DNA of 34,355 bases, taken from a virus. How positions within the stretch are numbered: position 1 is the first letter of the stretch; each line of letters begins with the position of its first letter. Shown in pieces: positions 1 through 11,100 of this stretch. Made by a program: the position numbers and the translations under genes. The stretch lies in IMG/VR virus record IMGVR_UViG_3300029319_007653, positions 1 through 34,355 of that record, one strand, 5' to 3'. The notes below the pieces were generated by a model that had not been told where the DNA came from, made no database searches, and saw nothing but the letters and a program-made list of their open reading frames with translations.

Positions 1-1367
1 AAGTCGTGATTTGAGCCACTGGTCGTCATTTCAGAAGTTAAAGAAACCACTTCTGGATGTGCGCTGTAGATTATGGGATCCTCGGGCTCAACAAATAATA
101 CCGAGGAGGAAACAAAGCAAGAGCCCGTGTTTCTGTGAGAAGCGGCGTAACCAGTCCAAATACCGTTGGTTAGACGGCCAGAGAAGTCCAAAACAATACC
201 ATCAGTTGATGCATCACCAACGATCCCTTCGTTGAACTTGTAGTAACATCCGAGCGGGGCGTTGTTATCTTGTGTGTTGGCCCCTCCAAATACGGGCTGG
301 AACCAGTTCATATTTATTTGTTTTGATGTTCTTCGGGTTTTCCAGAATCTAAATTCGTCCATCGAGCCACTAAGTTTACCTGCGGCAGCCGATGCTGAAC
401 TACCAGATGGTGATGTTTGAAGAGCACCAATGCGAGCATCGATTCGACCAGTGAGTTCATCCACACCAAAGGAGCCGAACGAAGTTTCATTCTCCAGAAC
501 TCCGTCAACATAGAAATAACTTCTAACACCTGTTGATTCCGACAGGAAAGAAACTGCGTAATGATGCCAACTGGAGTCTGCAACCGAAGCAGTTGTAAGG
601 TTGCTGGAGGCTAACGCTTGATCACTAAATCCTTGTGTGCCTTTTTGCAGCGTAGCCCTAAATGGGTTTGCACCAGAGTCGCCGACACCGGATGCAGACA
701 TATAAAGAGTCAAACGGCCATAATCAGAAGAAGAGGATAGCTCTCCGTTCCAGAGGTCGATGATAACCTCTTTTTGTGTTAAGGCCGGAGCGAATGCTTT
801 TTTGTTAAGCCAAAACTCAATGGTGGTTCCCTCAGAAGGATTGATTCTAAAGTTTTGTGTACGGTTTTTCGCCGAGTCATACTTTATTGATTTATCAAAG
901 TTCTTAAATAATGAACCCTCAAGCATTCCATCAGATGCGGTGTGAAGACCGCCGAATGCTGTAATGTATTCTGTGGTGACGGGTAAACCATAACCATCGG
1001 CTGTAGATGCTTGGTTACCCCAGCCGGGGGCACTGAATATTGCATATCCGGTTGTTTTTGGGTATTTGTTCTCGAAGAGCCATTGTTCGATGTAAGACGA
1101 AGACAGCTCGAACTGTAGTCTTTCACTCTTAGATCCATCGTAAGGATATGTATTGTAAACTCTCTCAATACCAGTGGTGTAGTATTTTTCCGCAGAACCA
1201 AACTTAGCAAAAAGGCTTGGATCCCCAAAGTCCAAAAAAGGAACAAAGGTGGTGTTATCTTGTATTCTGGTATCAAGATATGTGGTAGATTCTAAGTCGG
1301 CACTTGCGCTTTCAGCGCTTTCGACAATTGCTACTTTTGATTTACTAAATAAATCCCTAATAGTCAT
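1..1367 (-). CDS. Virion protein with LamG-like jellyroll domain (partial, C-terminus outside window)
   Basis: The frame is open from the ATG at 1367 to the left window edge, giving about 455 residues with no stop, so the C-terminus is missing. Residues about 141-345 look like a concanavalin A/LamG jellyroll (LamG_3 type): EFWLNKK, then a hydrophobic strand followed by FYVDGV, then GSMDEFRFW and later YYKFNEG. This fold in phage proteins usually serves carbohydrate binding or adhesion in tail or baseplate appendages. The gene lies just downstream of baseplate wedge genes, and its start overlaps the end of the preceding gene by 11 bases, so it is probably cotranslated. I infer a surface-exposed tail or baseplate adhesin. 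A purely structural decoration role is equally possible. Confidence 0.75.
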   Translation of the reverse strand, partial: MTIRDLFSKSKVAIVESAESASADLESTTYLDTRIQDNTTFVPFLDFGDPSLFAKFGSAEKYYTTGIERVYNTYPYDGSKSERLQFELSSSYIEQWLFENKYPKTTGYAIFSAPGWGNQASTADGYGLPVTTEYITAFGGLHTASDGMLEGSLFKNFDKSIKYDSAKNRTQNFRINPSEGTTIEFWLNKKAFAPALTQKEVIIDLWNGELSSSSDYGRLTLYMSASGVGDSGANPFRATLQKGTQGFSDQALASSNLTTASVADSSWHHYAVSFLSESTGVRSYFYVDGVLENETSFGSFGVDELTGRIDARIGALQTSPSGSSASAAAGKLSGSMDEFRFWKTRRTSKQINMNWFQPVFGGANTQDNNAPLGCYYKFNEGIVGDASTDGIVLDFSGRLTNGIWTGYAASHRNTGSCFVSSSVLFVEPEDPIIYSAHPEVVSLTSEMTTSGSNHD

Positions 1368-2874
1368 ATTCGTTTACCTTAAATTTAAAGTGATACGGTT
1401 GCTCAATATAAGAGCCGACAGCAGCATCATAAATTGATACATTAATGTTGTAAGAAAATCCGGGCTCTAACATCTCCATGTCTAGATCAAAATAATTTCC
1501 AGACACATCATAAGACAACAATGTGGAATACATACTTCCTGTGCCGTATGGTATAACAATATAATCATCAACCACTCGGCTAATTTGGTATGATGCACTT
1601 TCAAAAGTTAAGGTAGGTACGGTTGCTTGAGCAACGGTGTAAATATTTGGAGACCACCCTTTTTTTCTTGCAAACATGCGGAAACGCGCAGATTGCTTTG
1701 GATAGTATCCGTCTTGCAAATTCGTGAAATTTATGAAATACTTGCTGGAGTCAGAGAAGCTTGAGCCCTCAAATTTTTCGACGTCAATACTTCCAGTGTG
1801 AAACTGAAGAGTGGCTTCTACGGCAGACGAAACATGCAGACTTCCAGTGAACCAAACATCAAACAGTTTGCTCATCGTAGAAGATCCGGTAAACGCCACA
1901 GATGCAGAGTAAATCCCTGTTGAAACAATACCACCGGTCACAACCAAGTTGTTTGTAGACTTAACATGAGTCCCGTCAACCACCAACTGTAAAGCACTGG
2001 CGGTTGGGGCCGTATTATCAAGAGTCCCTGAGAACAAAGAAACATATACGTGCTTGTTTACACCGAGACCCGGAATATCTCTTAACTTGCCTCTCACAAA
2101 ATTGTACAAGTACAGAGTATTGATGTTTTCCTCAGCGGGAACCAAAGAGGAAGAAAGGTAGAAATCACCACGATTGTCGGTTATACGATTGTCCCATCGG
2201 GCCTCTAGAACGGGTCGTTTGAAGAAATATTCGGACCCTCTTGCAAAGAACTTCTTAGTGTAATAAGAAAGGCTGCCGCTTTCAATTGCATGGGGCAACT
2301 TGACTATAAAGCCGTAGTTGTTACGAGTTGGAGCATCACCAAGCCAATCTTCAACCATTGTGGTTACATCAAGAACCATATCCTCGTTCCCGACTGGGAA
2401 AGATGCGGTTGCATTTGGGGTCTCCAGATATGCGCCGCCTTGGCTTGTCCACGAGGTATTTCCAGCGCTCTTAACCCAGTTTGAACCTTCAACATCATAA
2501 GTGATATCGGTGTAATTGTCCATGTCTAAGCCAAAGCCCTCTTCCCAAGTTGCGGTAATTGGGTGTACATTAAGCGTAAAATCTCTTGGGAGAGTGGTGG
2601 ATCCTCTAGCATTAAAAAGCTTCAAGTACCACTTTAAACTTCCAGATGCAGGTAAAAGGCCGTCGTCTCTATCGGAGTTAATATCAGTTGTGTTGAATTG
2701 TACTATAAATCTTTCTAATTCAATCGATGAAGTTGTTGCTTGGCCATATATTGAAAAAACTTCTAAAATATCTGCCTGACCCATATTGGAGCCAGTACCT
2801 CGTGTAACCAAGTCCGCTTTAAACGAATTGGTAATTGTATTGTCTTTTGTAGCAAAATATCTTTTAATAGCCAT
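1357..2874 (-). CDS. Virion structural protein with N-terminal DNRLRE-like domain
   Basis: The product has 505 residues. Residues 1-230 resemble a DNRLRE-type beta-sandwich. They begin with KRYFATKDNTI, carry the pattern ATWEEGFG in the middle, and close with DVTTMVEDWL followed by NYGFIVKL, the typical end of that domain in secreted and surface proteins. The rest is rich in Ser, Thr, Gly and Tyr with many predicted beta strands, as in fibre or appendage proteins. The ATG abuts the end of the gp6-like gene, sharing one base, and the TAG overlaps the LamG gene start by 11 bases. The position right after gp25 and gp6 homologues suggests a baseplate-attached component such as a fibre connector. 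The domain call rests on motif pattern only. Confidence 0.7.
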   Translation of the reverse strand: MAIKRYFATKDNTITNSFKADLVTRGTGSNMGQADILEVFSIYGQATTSSIELERFIVQFNTTDINSDRDDGLLPASGSLKWYLKLFNARGSTTLPRDFTLNVHPITATWEEGFGLDMDNYTDITYDVEGSNWVKSAGNTSWTSQGGAYLETPNATASFPVGNEDMVLDVTTMVEDWLGDAPTRNNYGFIVKLPHAIESGSLSYYTKKFFARGSEYFFKRPVLEARWDNRITDNRGDFYLSSSLVPAEENINTLYLYNFVRGKLRDIPGLGVNKHVYVSLFSGTLDNTAPTASALQLVVDGTHVKSTNNLVVTGGIVSTGIYSASVAFTGSSTMSKLFDVWFTGSLHVSSAVEATLQFHTGSIDVEKFEGSSFSDSSKYFINFTNLQDGYYPKQSARFRMFARKKGWSPNIYTVAQATVPTLTFESASYQISRVVDDYIVIPYGTGSMYSTLLSYDVSGNYFDLDMEMLEPGFSYNINVSIYDAAVGSYIEQPYHFKFKVNEYDY

Positions 2875-4673
2875 TATCTAGCCACTCCCTTAATATCTTT
2901 GAGCGGGTATTTTAATTCAAAAATAGCGTTCTTAGGTGCTTTATAGAATGTAGCATCTCGTGATTTGATGTCGTCAAAATCAATAGATGTAGCAGAATAA
3001 AGGCCGCCAGTTTTATTATAAATTTTTATTTTCTTTAAATCAGAAACGCCGTTGACTTTGGTTATTATGTTTGCAATCTCGGAGATATAAATCGGCTCAC
3101 CGATATAAAAATCAAAATCATAGTCAGCAATGATTTTATTGATTACACGATTGGTCACGTCGGTTGGATTAGAATCTCGTGTGACGCTTATCTCAAAGTC
3201 GATCCCAAAGTTAACGACCTTAGCATCGTAGATGTCTATTACATCATTGAGCATTTTGTAGCTTGAGATCCATTTTTTCAGATTTTGTTTTGTTACTGAA
3301 TTGGTTGTTGTTAGTTTGCCGTTACTATCGGCTGAGATAAGGTATAGTGCTAGCCTTCTGTTCGTTCCACTTGGGTCATTGATAGCGTTTGCTCTCTTTA
3401 CCGATCCAAACTTAGGAGGCATGCTGTAACACAAAGATTCGTAATCTTGCTTACTTACTGCTCGGTTTTGTGCAGCGTAATGGTTCTTGGCTCGAACCTT
3501 CAATTCTTCGTTAGAAATCCCAGAGGTATCCTCGGAGATTGGCTCGTCGTTAGTTACTTCAAGAGAGTTTTCGACAGTTCGTTTTGTAGAGGCAACCAGC
3601 GAATCAGGGTTGTCAAACTCAACAATCTTTCTACCAACTGTGTTTAGGGCATTTACGGGCACATTGGCTGAGGTGAAGTCATTAACTTTGTAAACAACTG
3701 TTAACTTTGTTCCGTCTGGAGATAAGCCAAGTTTATTGGTTCTGAGGAGCATCGTAGGATCGAACGAGCGATCTGTAATATATCTTTTACCATACATTTG
3801 TATTGTTGCTTTGGAGGGCTCCACGATTCCTGTGGTTTCTGCTGTTTCCGAACCGAAGCCGAACTGCAAATACGTACCAGTATCATCTTGTTCAACAACG
3901 AAGCGACGGGTTGCAACGAATGGCTTCATAATACTTCGTACACCGTCGGTGGCCGCGTTCTTATTGGTGGTATCAATAAAGACCACCTCTTGAGATAGGA
4001 AATCAACCTCAAAATAATTGTTTCCTTCTGTGTCTATAACTGAAAATACTTCTGTTATGTTGTTGCCGCCAACTCGAACTTTTCTAAATCTTACAAACGC
4101 ATCATCGGTAAGGTCAATAGTCACGGTTTCAAATCTACCCGAAACGACCTGCCCATAAGCCCTCACAGCGAAAAATGTGGTTGCACCGGTTGCAGAATCA
4201 AATTTGGCTGCGACAACTTCATTGGAAGCATCATCAAATCTTACATCCTCAGTGAGGATAAAAGCGCCACCGTTAGAACTCATGAATTCAGTTCCGCGCT
4301 TAACTATGGGGTAATAAGTGGTGTCTGGTGCCGTACCAGCGGAGTTAGCTGGAACTAATACAAACAGTGCGACAGTTCCATATGAATTCTTAATACCGGA
4401 AAATTTGTATCCCAATGTGTTAGCATGCTTTCGAATGTTATCAAATTCAATACTAGTATCCAAGAAAGACTCATTGGCTTGGTAATCCAGATAATAAGAC
4501 AATATATCACCGGCGTAAGCAACGGTGTCCAGCATCAACGAAGCAAAGGAAGCTTTTGAGAAATCATTCACTCGTGCTGGGTAGTATCTTTTGGAGTATT
4601 CTACTAAATCATTTTTGATTGACTCAAAATCCCTACTCGTATATTTGATGGGGACAATTTTCTTCTTGGCCAT
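2874..4673 (-). CDS. 6: Baseplate wedge protein, T4 gp6-like / baseplate J-like
   Basis: The product has 599 residues, close to T4 gp6 (660). The N-terminus has IKYTSRDFESIKNDLVEY, then a helical section with SFASLMLDTVAYAGDILSYY and IRKHANTLGY, typical of gp6 wedge proteins in T4-like marine phages. The middle has the baseplate-J pattern KVRAKNHYAAQNRAVSKQDY. In T4, gp6 forms the ring that joins the baseplate wedges. An AGAGGA-like Shine-Dalgarno (AGAGGA) sits 7 bases before the ATG. The neighbouring gp25-like gene, 40 bases upstream, encodes the wedge partner, which supports the call. No truncation or frameshift is seen. Confidence 0.85.
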   Translation of the reverse strand: MAKKKIVPIKYTSRDFESIKNDLVEYSKRYYPARVNDFSKASFASLMLDTVAYAGDILSYYLDYQANESFLDTSIEFDNIRKHANTLGYKFSGIKNSYGTVALFVLVPANSAGTAPDTTYYPIVKRGTEFMSSNGGAFILTEDVRFDDASNEVVAAKFDSATGATTFFAVRAYGQVVSGRFETVTIDLTDDAFVRFRKVRVGGNNITEVFSVIDTEGNNYFEVDFLSQEVVFIDTTNKNAATDGVRSIMKPFVATRRFVVEQDDTGTYLQFGFGSETAETTGIVEPSKATIQMYGKRYITDRSFDPTMLLRTNKLGLSPDGTKLTVVYKVNDFTSANVPVNALNTVGRKIVEFDNPDSLVASTKRTVENSLEVTNDEPISEDTSGISNEELKVRAKNHYAAQNRAVSKQDYESLCYSMPPKFGSVKRANAINDPSGTNRRLALYLISADSNGKLTTTNSVTKQNLKKWISSYKMLNDVIDIYDAKVVNFGIDFEISVTRDSNPTDVTNRVINKIIADYDFDFYIGEPIYISEIANIITKVNGVSDLKKIKIYNKTGGLYSATSIDFDDIKSRDATFYKAPKNAIFELKYPLKDIKGVAR

Positions 4674-4713
4674 ATAACATTCCTCTCACCAATTAAATAG
4701 TGATTGAGCACAA

Positions 4714-5127
4714 TTATGTTGGAAAAACCATATCTTGCTGATCAAGAACATCCAGACTAGGAATGTAGTATTGGATGATTACGCGCAGCGCTTGAGAATC
4801 TGCGCTTGCAAGACCGACACGCAAGTCCTTTATTGTGATGTATGGCATATAGATAGCAACTTGATTTGTGATTCTGGTCTTTATTTGACTCTGGGTCGCA
4901 GTGTTAGCCAATTCAAACAAATAATTCTGGATGCCGATTCCGAAGCTTGAATCCGTAATTCTTTCGCCGGGTCTGGTGAGTAACAACATTCTAAAGTTTT
5001 GCTTTACTTGGTCCTTTGGGTCTGTGATATCGTCCAATGGGTCGGTGACTCCATCTAAAGAAGGGCCGTAAGCAATAGAAGTGTAAGACGTTTGGTCTAT
5101 TTTTTTGAAAAATGGGTTGATACTCAT
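4714..5127 (-). CDS. 25: Baseplate wedge protein, gp25/GPW family
   Basis: The product has 137 residues, the usual size for T4 gp25 (132). It shows the family pattern: an N-terminal segment with DQVKQNFRMLLLTRPGER, then FGIGIQNYLFE, then a C-terminal beta region with ITIKDLRVGL and LRVIIQYYIP. The family is part of the conserved wedge core of contractile injection machines and is needed to trigger sheath contraction. The start is supported by AGGAGA five bases upstream, which overlaps the TAG stop of the giant structural gene. It lies between that gene and the gp6-like gene, a common order in T4-like phages. Confidence 0.92.
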   Translation of the reverse strand: MSINPFFKKIDQTSYTSIAYGPSLDGVTDPLDDITDPKDQVKQNFRMLLLTRPGERITDSSFGIGIQNYLFELANTATQSQIKTRITNQVAIYMPYITIKDLRVGLASADSQALRVIIQYYIPSLDVLDQQDMVFPT

Positions 5128-5132
5128 GTTGT

Positions 5133-5138
5133 TCTCCT
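5133..5138 (-). promoter_or_regulatory. Shine-Dalgarno of gp25-like gene overlapping upstream stop codon
   Basis: AGGAGA on the minus strand, five bases before the ATG at 5127. It shares bases with the TAG stop of the 2561-residue gene, so terminating ribosomes could reinitiate on the gp25-like gene. Confidence 0.7.
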
Positions 5139-8100
5139 AGTTCTTAAATAGTGACGCAAACTCACCAGCGCACTCATTACCGTTTTTATCATACGGCCTA
5201 GAGCGCAATCTTCTTCGACGCCACCATTTCATGGCTGGGTCTGTTTTACCGAAGATGCTTCCCTCTTTAAATTGATTTAATATCTCTCTTAATGACCTCC
5301 CGTCATCTCGTTCTGGTTTCTCAAAGTCGTCTGATCTATAAAAAGATGCGAAAAGCTGTCGGCATATTCTTTTAGAATCACTTAAGATTTCTCCTTTCCA
5401 GCCATCGTCAAAACGATCTATAATATTATCCAAATCCCTCTCAACATCAGCGCCAATTGATTCGATGAACGATTCATTTACATACATCATTGAAAGTGAA
5501 GGCAACTTAGTAATACCAAATGCATAATTCATAACAAACAAATATTCTTCTGATTCGGCAAGATTATCAATATAGCATTTCAAGTCTTGGCCCAGATCTT
5601 TGTCTGAAAACTCAAGTTCTTTAAATTTAATATCTGGAATATCCTGCTCGTAAGAAGCGATTGGGATTGAAGTGATAAATGCCTTCTCTCTTTGTATTAC
5701 TTCAGGGTCTATTTTTGAAGGGTCAATCTGAGCACCGATTATCGGATCGTACACCATGCAAATTCGAACTCCAAATCTCAATCCAGTGGAGCCCTCATAA
5801 GATGTGGTTGTTGCAATCGCATCTCCAAAGATATCCGAAATGTTTGTTGAATCGTCAAATTGGTCTTTTGATTGAGCAAAGTACGCTCCAAACTCGGGAA
5901 TACTGCAAACCCCTCTCAGGCTGTCGGGGCGCTGAGTAACTATTGATGTTGCTGGGACAGTGGTGCCCTCTTGTCTTTCTGGGTTATCACCGGAGTTCCA
6001 GAAAGGACTGGTTGCCGCCATCTCTTCAGGTTTATCCACGATTCTAATATATTTTTCAATATAAAATCCACCGGTCGCTAACAGGGTTGATGTCTGCGCT
6101 TCTCCGACATTTGGAACATCACCGTAGTTTATCTCACCATCTACAATTGGTTTCTCTGTTTCAGTAAGGCCAGATCTTAAAGTTGTACCAGCATAGACGT
6201 CACTGAGTGCAAATGTGTATTTGTGATAGCTGTCGATGTATGGTGGGTTTTTCAAGTTCTCATTTAGTTCAACGGACATTGTTTCTAATTCACTCTTAAC
6301 CAAGTATTTCAACAAAGTTTTTGCTGCTCCTCGAACATTGTGTATGGTGTTTATCTTTGAAGCAAAACGAGCTCCATTGAGAGTCAAAAAGTTAGGTCTC
6401 AATTCGACTTCTTGGTCAACAAAGTTACCCATTTTAGCTAAGGATCCAAAACCAGCGATATACAGTCCGCGCAGTATTTGTCTGACCGCTGGTTGATTGC
6501 GGTATTCCTCTTCAATCTTGGAAGGATTGACTACTTCGATGCCGCCTTCTCCTCTTGCATTTGCTTCTTGGCCTTGCGGTGTATATCTTAGAAGGGCCGG
6601 TGAAGTGCCTCGGATCTTAATAAATGCTTCCTTACTTGGGTAAACAAAGTTTCTTTGTGCTTTATTTATTTTGTTTCGGGCTTCATCGATCTCGGAGTTA
6701 GATTGAATTTCTCCCAAATCTATTTTGCGGACCAATGATTGTACTGCTTGCTCTAAGAACAAAAGCCAATAATTATAATTTTGTATTCTTCCACCAAAAA
6801 TAGAGAATCGTGCTTCAGTTTCATCCAAGCCGTCTTGCATCCTCTCAACAATTAGAGACTCAAACCCTGAATCGTAATTCTTGCTATCATATTTCATGTG
6901 AGACAGAAGCGGAAGAGTTTTAGTCATTGCCTCAGTGATATAGATTCTAATTGTTGCTTTAATTGTGGTATCCAAATAAGCAAGCGTTGAAGGGTCAGAA
7001 ATTTTATCAAATGGTATATGTTTTACACAATCAGGATCTTCCCTAAGTCTTGGGTCCATTGGGATTGCACGCTCTAATTTTCTTACGTTATCTGCTAATT
7101 CTCTGAGTCCTATGAAGTCAGTTCGTCGCGGAGCACAACCATCGAATTCTGGAACTATGGTTTGCGCAAAACCCAACCAACCAGAGAAATTTTGTGGCTC
7201 AATATAGATTGGAGGATTGACGTAAGTGCCTCCGTAGATGGAAGGATCTAAAAAGTGAACTCTTGGGTTCTCTGTGGCTGACTTGCCGAGGACCATTTCT
7301 TCATTGTCGTAAGTGTACTCCCATGTGTCTTCATCGCTGGTGGCTTCTGGGTCAACATAAATTAAGTCATCGGGGGTGAGATTGTTTGCTTCGTAGCCAA
7401 AATCATAGCCCTCTGGTTGGGTTCCATCCAATCTGGTGTTCAGACCTTTCATGATTCCAGAATACAAGTATTTGGTGTAATTTTTATATGACTCTTTTGC
7501 AATAGGCTTCGTTGGTAACGATGGATGCCCAGCACCAGACAGGATCGAGTTTACATAACTTGCAAAGATTGCACCCTGATAAGGGATTTGTAATTCTTGA
7601 AGAGCCTTCTCTGAGATTCCGCCGTGAGTTTCTAATAGAGCACCACCACTCAAATCAGTGGGCACACCTACCTTTATTCTATATTGTAGATTGTCGTAAG
7701 GCATATCCTTGCCGTCATCATCTGGATCATCAGGGTCTGGGACGTATTCGTTGCCGTAATAATAAATAAACGATCTGTATCCTAAGTCTTTTTCGATCTT
7801 GACTTCTCCATCTTGATAAGACGTCATACAAAGTTCGTGCTCAAATCTTACACCACTATCCTTGTCGTTGTAGAAGTCGAGAGTTAAGTCAGGGTTCTTT
7901 TTGTACTTTGTTCTATATTTAACCTTCACGTCTCTCATATCGCCGACTTGTTTGACGGTCCTTGTTTTAACTTGGGGGCGGCGCTTGGTTTCAAAGGTGT
8001 AATTTATATCAAATTCGTTTTCATTAAGCTTGTCTTTAGTAAGGATTCCTACCGTCTCGGGGAATACACCAACGGGCTCCTCAGAGGAAAGTGCTCCGAA

Positions 8101-11100
8101 ATAGATCTCGCCGATCTTTGTTTGTTCAAATCTTTCTTTCTTTGCATCCCACGCCTCTTGCGAATCGGCCCAGTCAATTTGAAATACCACATTGTTGGTT
8201 CTTTGTTGATGACGTTTGAGGGGAAGATTACAAGTATCAGCAAGAATGTTGTCCAAAAGCGAGTCTCTTTTTCCGATCATGTCGTTTGAGAAAGCAAGAG
8301 ACAATGATCTAAATACACCGTCAGCCAATTCATCAGCAACGGCGGCTGATTCAGCAGTTTCCATTTGTGCAATCCCACCTGCGGAAGGATCACAGAATGG
8401 GTCTTTAAGGCGACCACCGGTATCTGGAAACAGAGCATCGTTTATTGCATCGCCCAATATCTGTTCTGGTCCTTGGTTAGCGAGATCTGCTAAGTCTCCT
8501 AAATCATCCTCTGCTTGTTCATTCAGTTTGTCAACATAGTCTTTAGCGTCCTCTGGGTTTAAACCAGCGTTGGTTAGAAGTGCTTGTCTTTTATTGTTCC
8601 AATCCTCAAGTTGTTCGTTAGTTAAACAAATGCTTGCATCAACAGGCAGATCCACATCGGGACGTTGAAGATTCTCTCTCACCGCTTGTCGCTGGTCAGG
8701 AGTCAAAAAGTTACCAATCGATGAAAATATCGCTGCTACTTTCTCAGGAGTGTTAAAGAACGCTTCAAATTCGGGATACTGAAGGGTGATTGTTGAAGAT
8801 ATTCTGCTCAAAGTGTTTACGTCTTGTTCTCCATCATTCGCAACGATAAGCTGTTCCAATTCTCTGCGAGATGATATCCGAGCGATAGTTTGAGTTATTT
8901 GTAAATGTTTGTTTCTCAAATCATTTTGAGTTGTTTGTTTGGCTAATCGATCAAGCTCATTGTTAGTAACACCAATCGATGTGAGCAAACTGGATGTAAA
9001 GTCTTGAATCTCGTCGTCGGATGCATCATCACCACAGAAAAAGTCTCTCATCAGGCCGCCAAAGTTTGCTTCGGGGCCTTTAACCGCCTCTGCTGCAAAC
9101 TGCCCCACTGCTTCAAGCGCCTTACATAGCGCATTCTCGATTGTTAACAGTATTTTTAGAACAAACGCCGTTATAACCCTGACTATTAATTCTTCAATGG
9201 CTTTTTTGAATGCCTCTTTTAAAAATCCCCATATGATCTTGGGTAGAGAGCGGATGTTTCCTAAATTTGGAATCCGTGGGAAGGCAAACCTTCCGTTATC
9301 CAAACACTGTCGGAAAGTGAGCGTACTCAGGAATGAGTCAATTGGGGGGTAAATAAAGTGAACATTTGGACAATCAAAAGAAGCAATTATTCGTCCGATC
9401 AATTTTGCACCCGGAATTTTGTCCAGCGCAGCGAACAAATCTTGAATTCCGACCAAAGTCATGAATGCCTCAACATACGCATCAAAAACTGCTTTCTGGA
9501 CGTTGCCTAATGCTTTACCAATAGATCCCTGTTGCACTTGATCTGGGTTGGTTATATCTACTGCACCAGTTTGGTTTCTGGCATCAGCAATCATTTGATC
9601 TTGCTCCTCAGTAGAAAGCGAGTTCCAGTAATCTAGTTGTTCTCCACCCAATGCTGTAGATTCTGCTTCTAAATCTCTTATCTCTTTTTGTAGACTGGAA
9701 ATGAGATCTGCGCCTCTTGAATCAGCGGTGCTAAAGAGTTGATTCTGGAATTGTGTTAAAATCCTGCTCTCTTCGTCTGTCTTGCCCAAAATCGCTGTAA
9801 TCCTGTTGATCACTCCTGTATCGATACGATCGCCGGGGTCTTTTGGGGGATTCAGAACGGCTATGGTTGCAGCGTCTACAATTCCTGTTTTCTCTAAAAG
9901 GTTTCTTTCTTGAAAAAATTCAACTGCTGTTTTTGTATTAGGTCCAAATTTACCGTCTTCTTCAAAACCTACAGCAGTCCACTCAAATTCGTCTGGTATT
10001 GGTGGCCCGTATAAGCCAATAAGCATCAGCTGTAGTGTACTGACGTCTTTTCCTTGAGATCCTTGTTGCAAGACAATGCCTTCAGGCAGCCTTAGAGCAG
10101 AGCTATCATCTCCAAGAAACCGAGCAGTCGTTTCAAGATATGTTTTTAGTTCTGATAAGAATGATTCAATAAGTTGTATTTCAGACTTTTTAGCCTCAAC
10201 TTGTGCTTGTTTTGATTTGAATTGATCGGAGACCGCCGAGTTTTGTTGTAATTGTACTTCTTGATCGGTAACGATTCTTCCCGGATCATAGTTTGTTTCC
10301 CACGGTGCGGGCATGTTTCTAAAAGTTCTAGCAACATAATCTTTAATGTCTTGTTGTTTGCGAGGATCCAAGCCCAAAAGAAGCTTTTCCATACCGCCGG
10401 GGGCCATGTTCTCAAGAGTAGAGCGTATGATAGTCCGTAGAGCCGTGTCCAGATCCATACCAGCCATCAAGCAACGAATTGCTTTCTGAATAAGCTTGGT
10501 GAATCCGCAAAGACCAAAGTTGCTTATAAAATTTTTAAGACGCTGTTTTGCGCTTAGGCCCTTCTTTCGTGCAAGTCTACTGGTATTTAACCCAGCCAAA
10601 CCGTAAGATGAGAACTCTTCTTCAGTTAGAAATATAGAAATCAGCGAACCTTCAAATTCAAAAGATTCTAACACTGCGTCTCTTGCAGCCCGAACAAAGG
10701 GGTCTTCGCCTCTTTCCGAACCTCGGTTTCTTCGTCTTGTTTTCGCCTCAGATTTAAAGAATTGACGATCTTCTCTTCTTTGTTTCCTCTGTTCTCTGCG
10801 TAGATCTCTTTTGTTTTCAATCTCGTCAGCCTGATCATAGATACTTTCCCACGAGCGTCGAGCAGCGCGTTTTTCCGATCTTGCTTCTCGGGTTGCTTTT
10901 CTGCGTTCTTGATTTTGTTTTCGTTCTCTTTCTCTAGCGTTTGAGTTTTCTAAAAACACCATTTGTGCGTGAGATTCATCGATAGTATTTTGGCTTTCAT
11001 CAATTTTTTTAATGACCTCTTCAAGTTCATCGATTATATCATCCAATGTATCTATGCCGTAATTGTTAGCGGTAAGTCTAGCGTCGGCGGGTTTGCTCCT

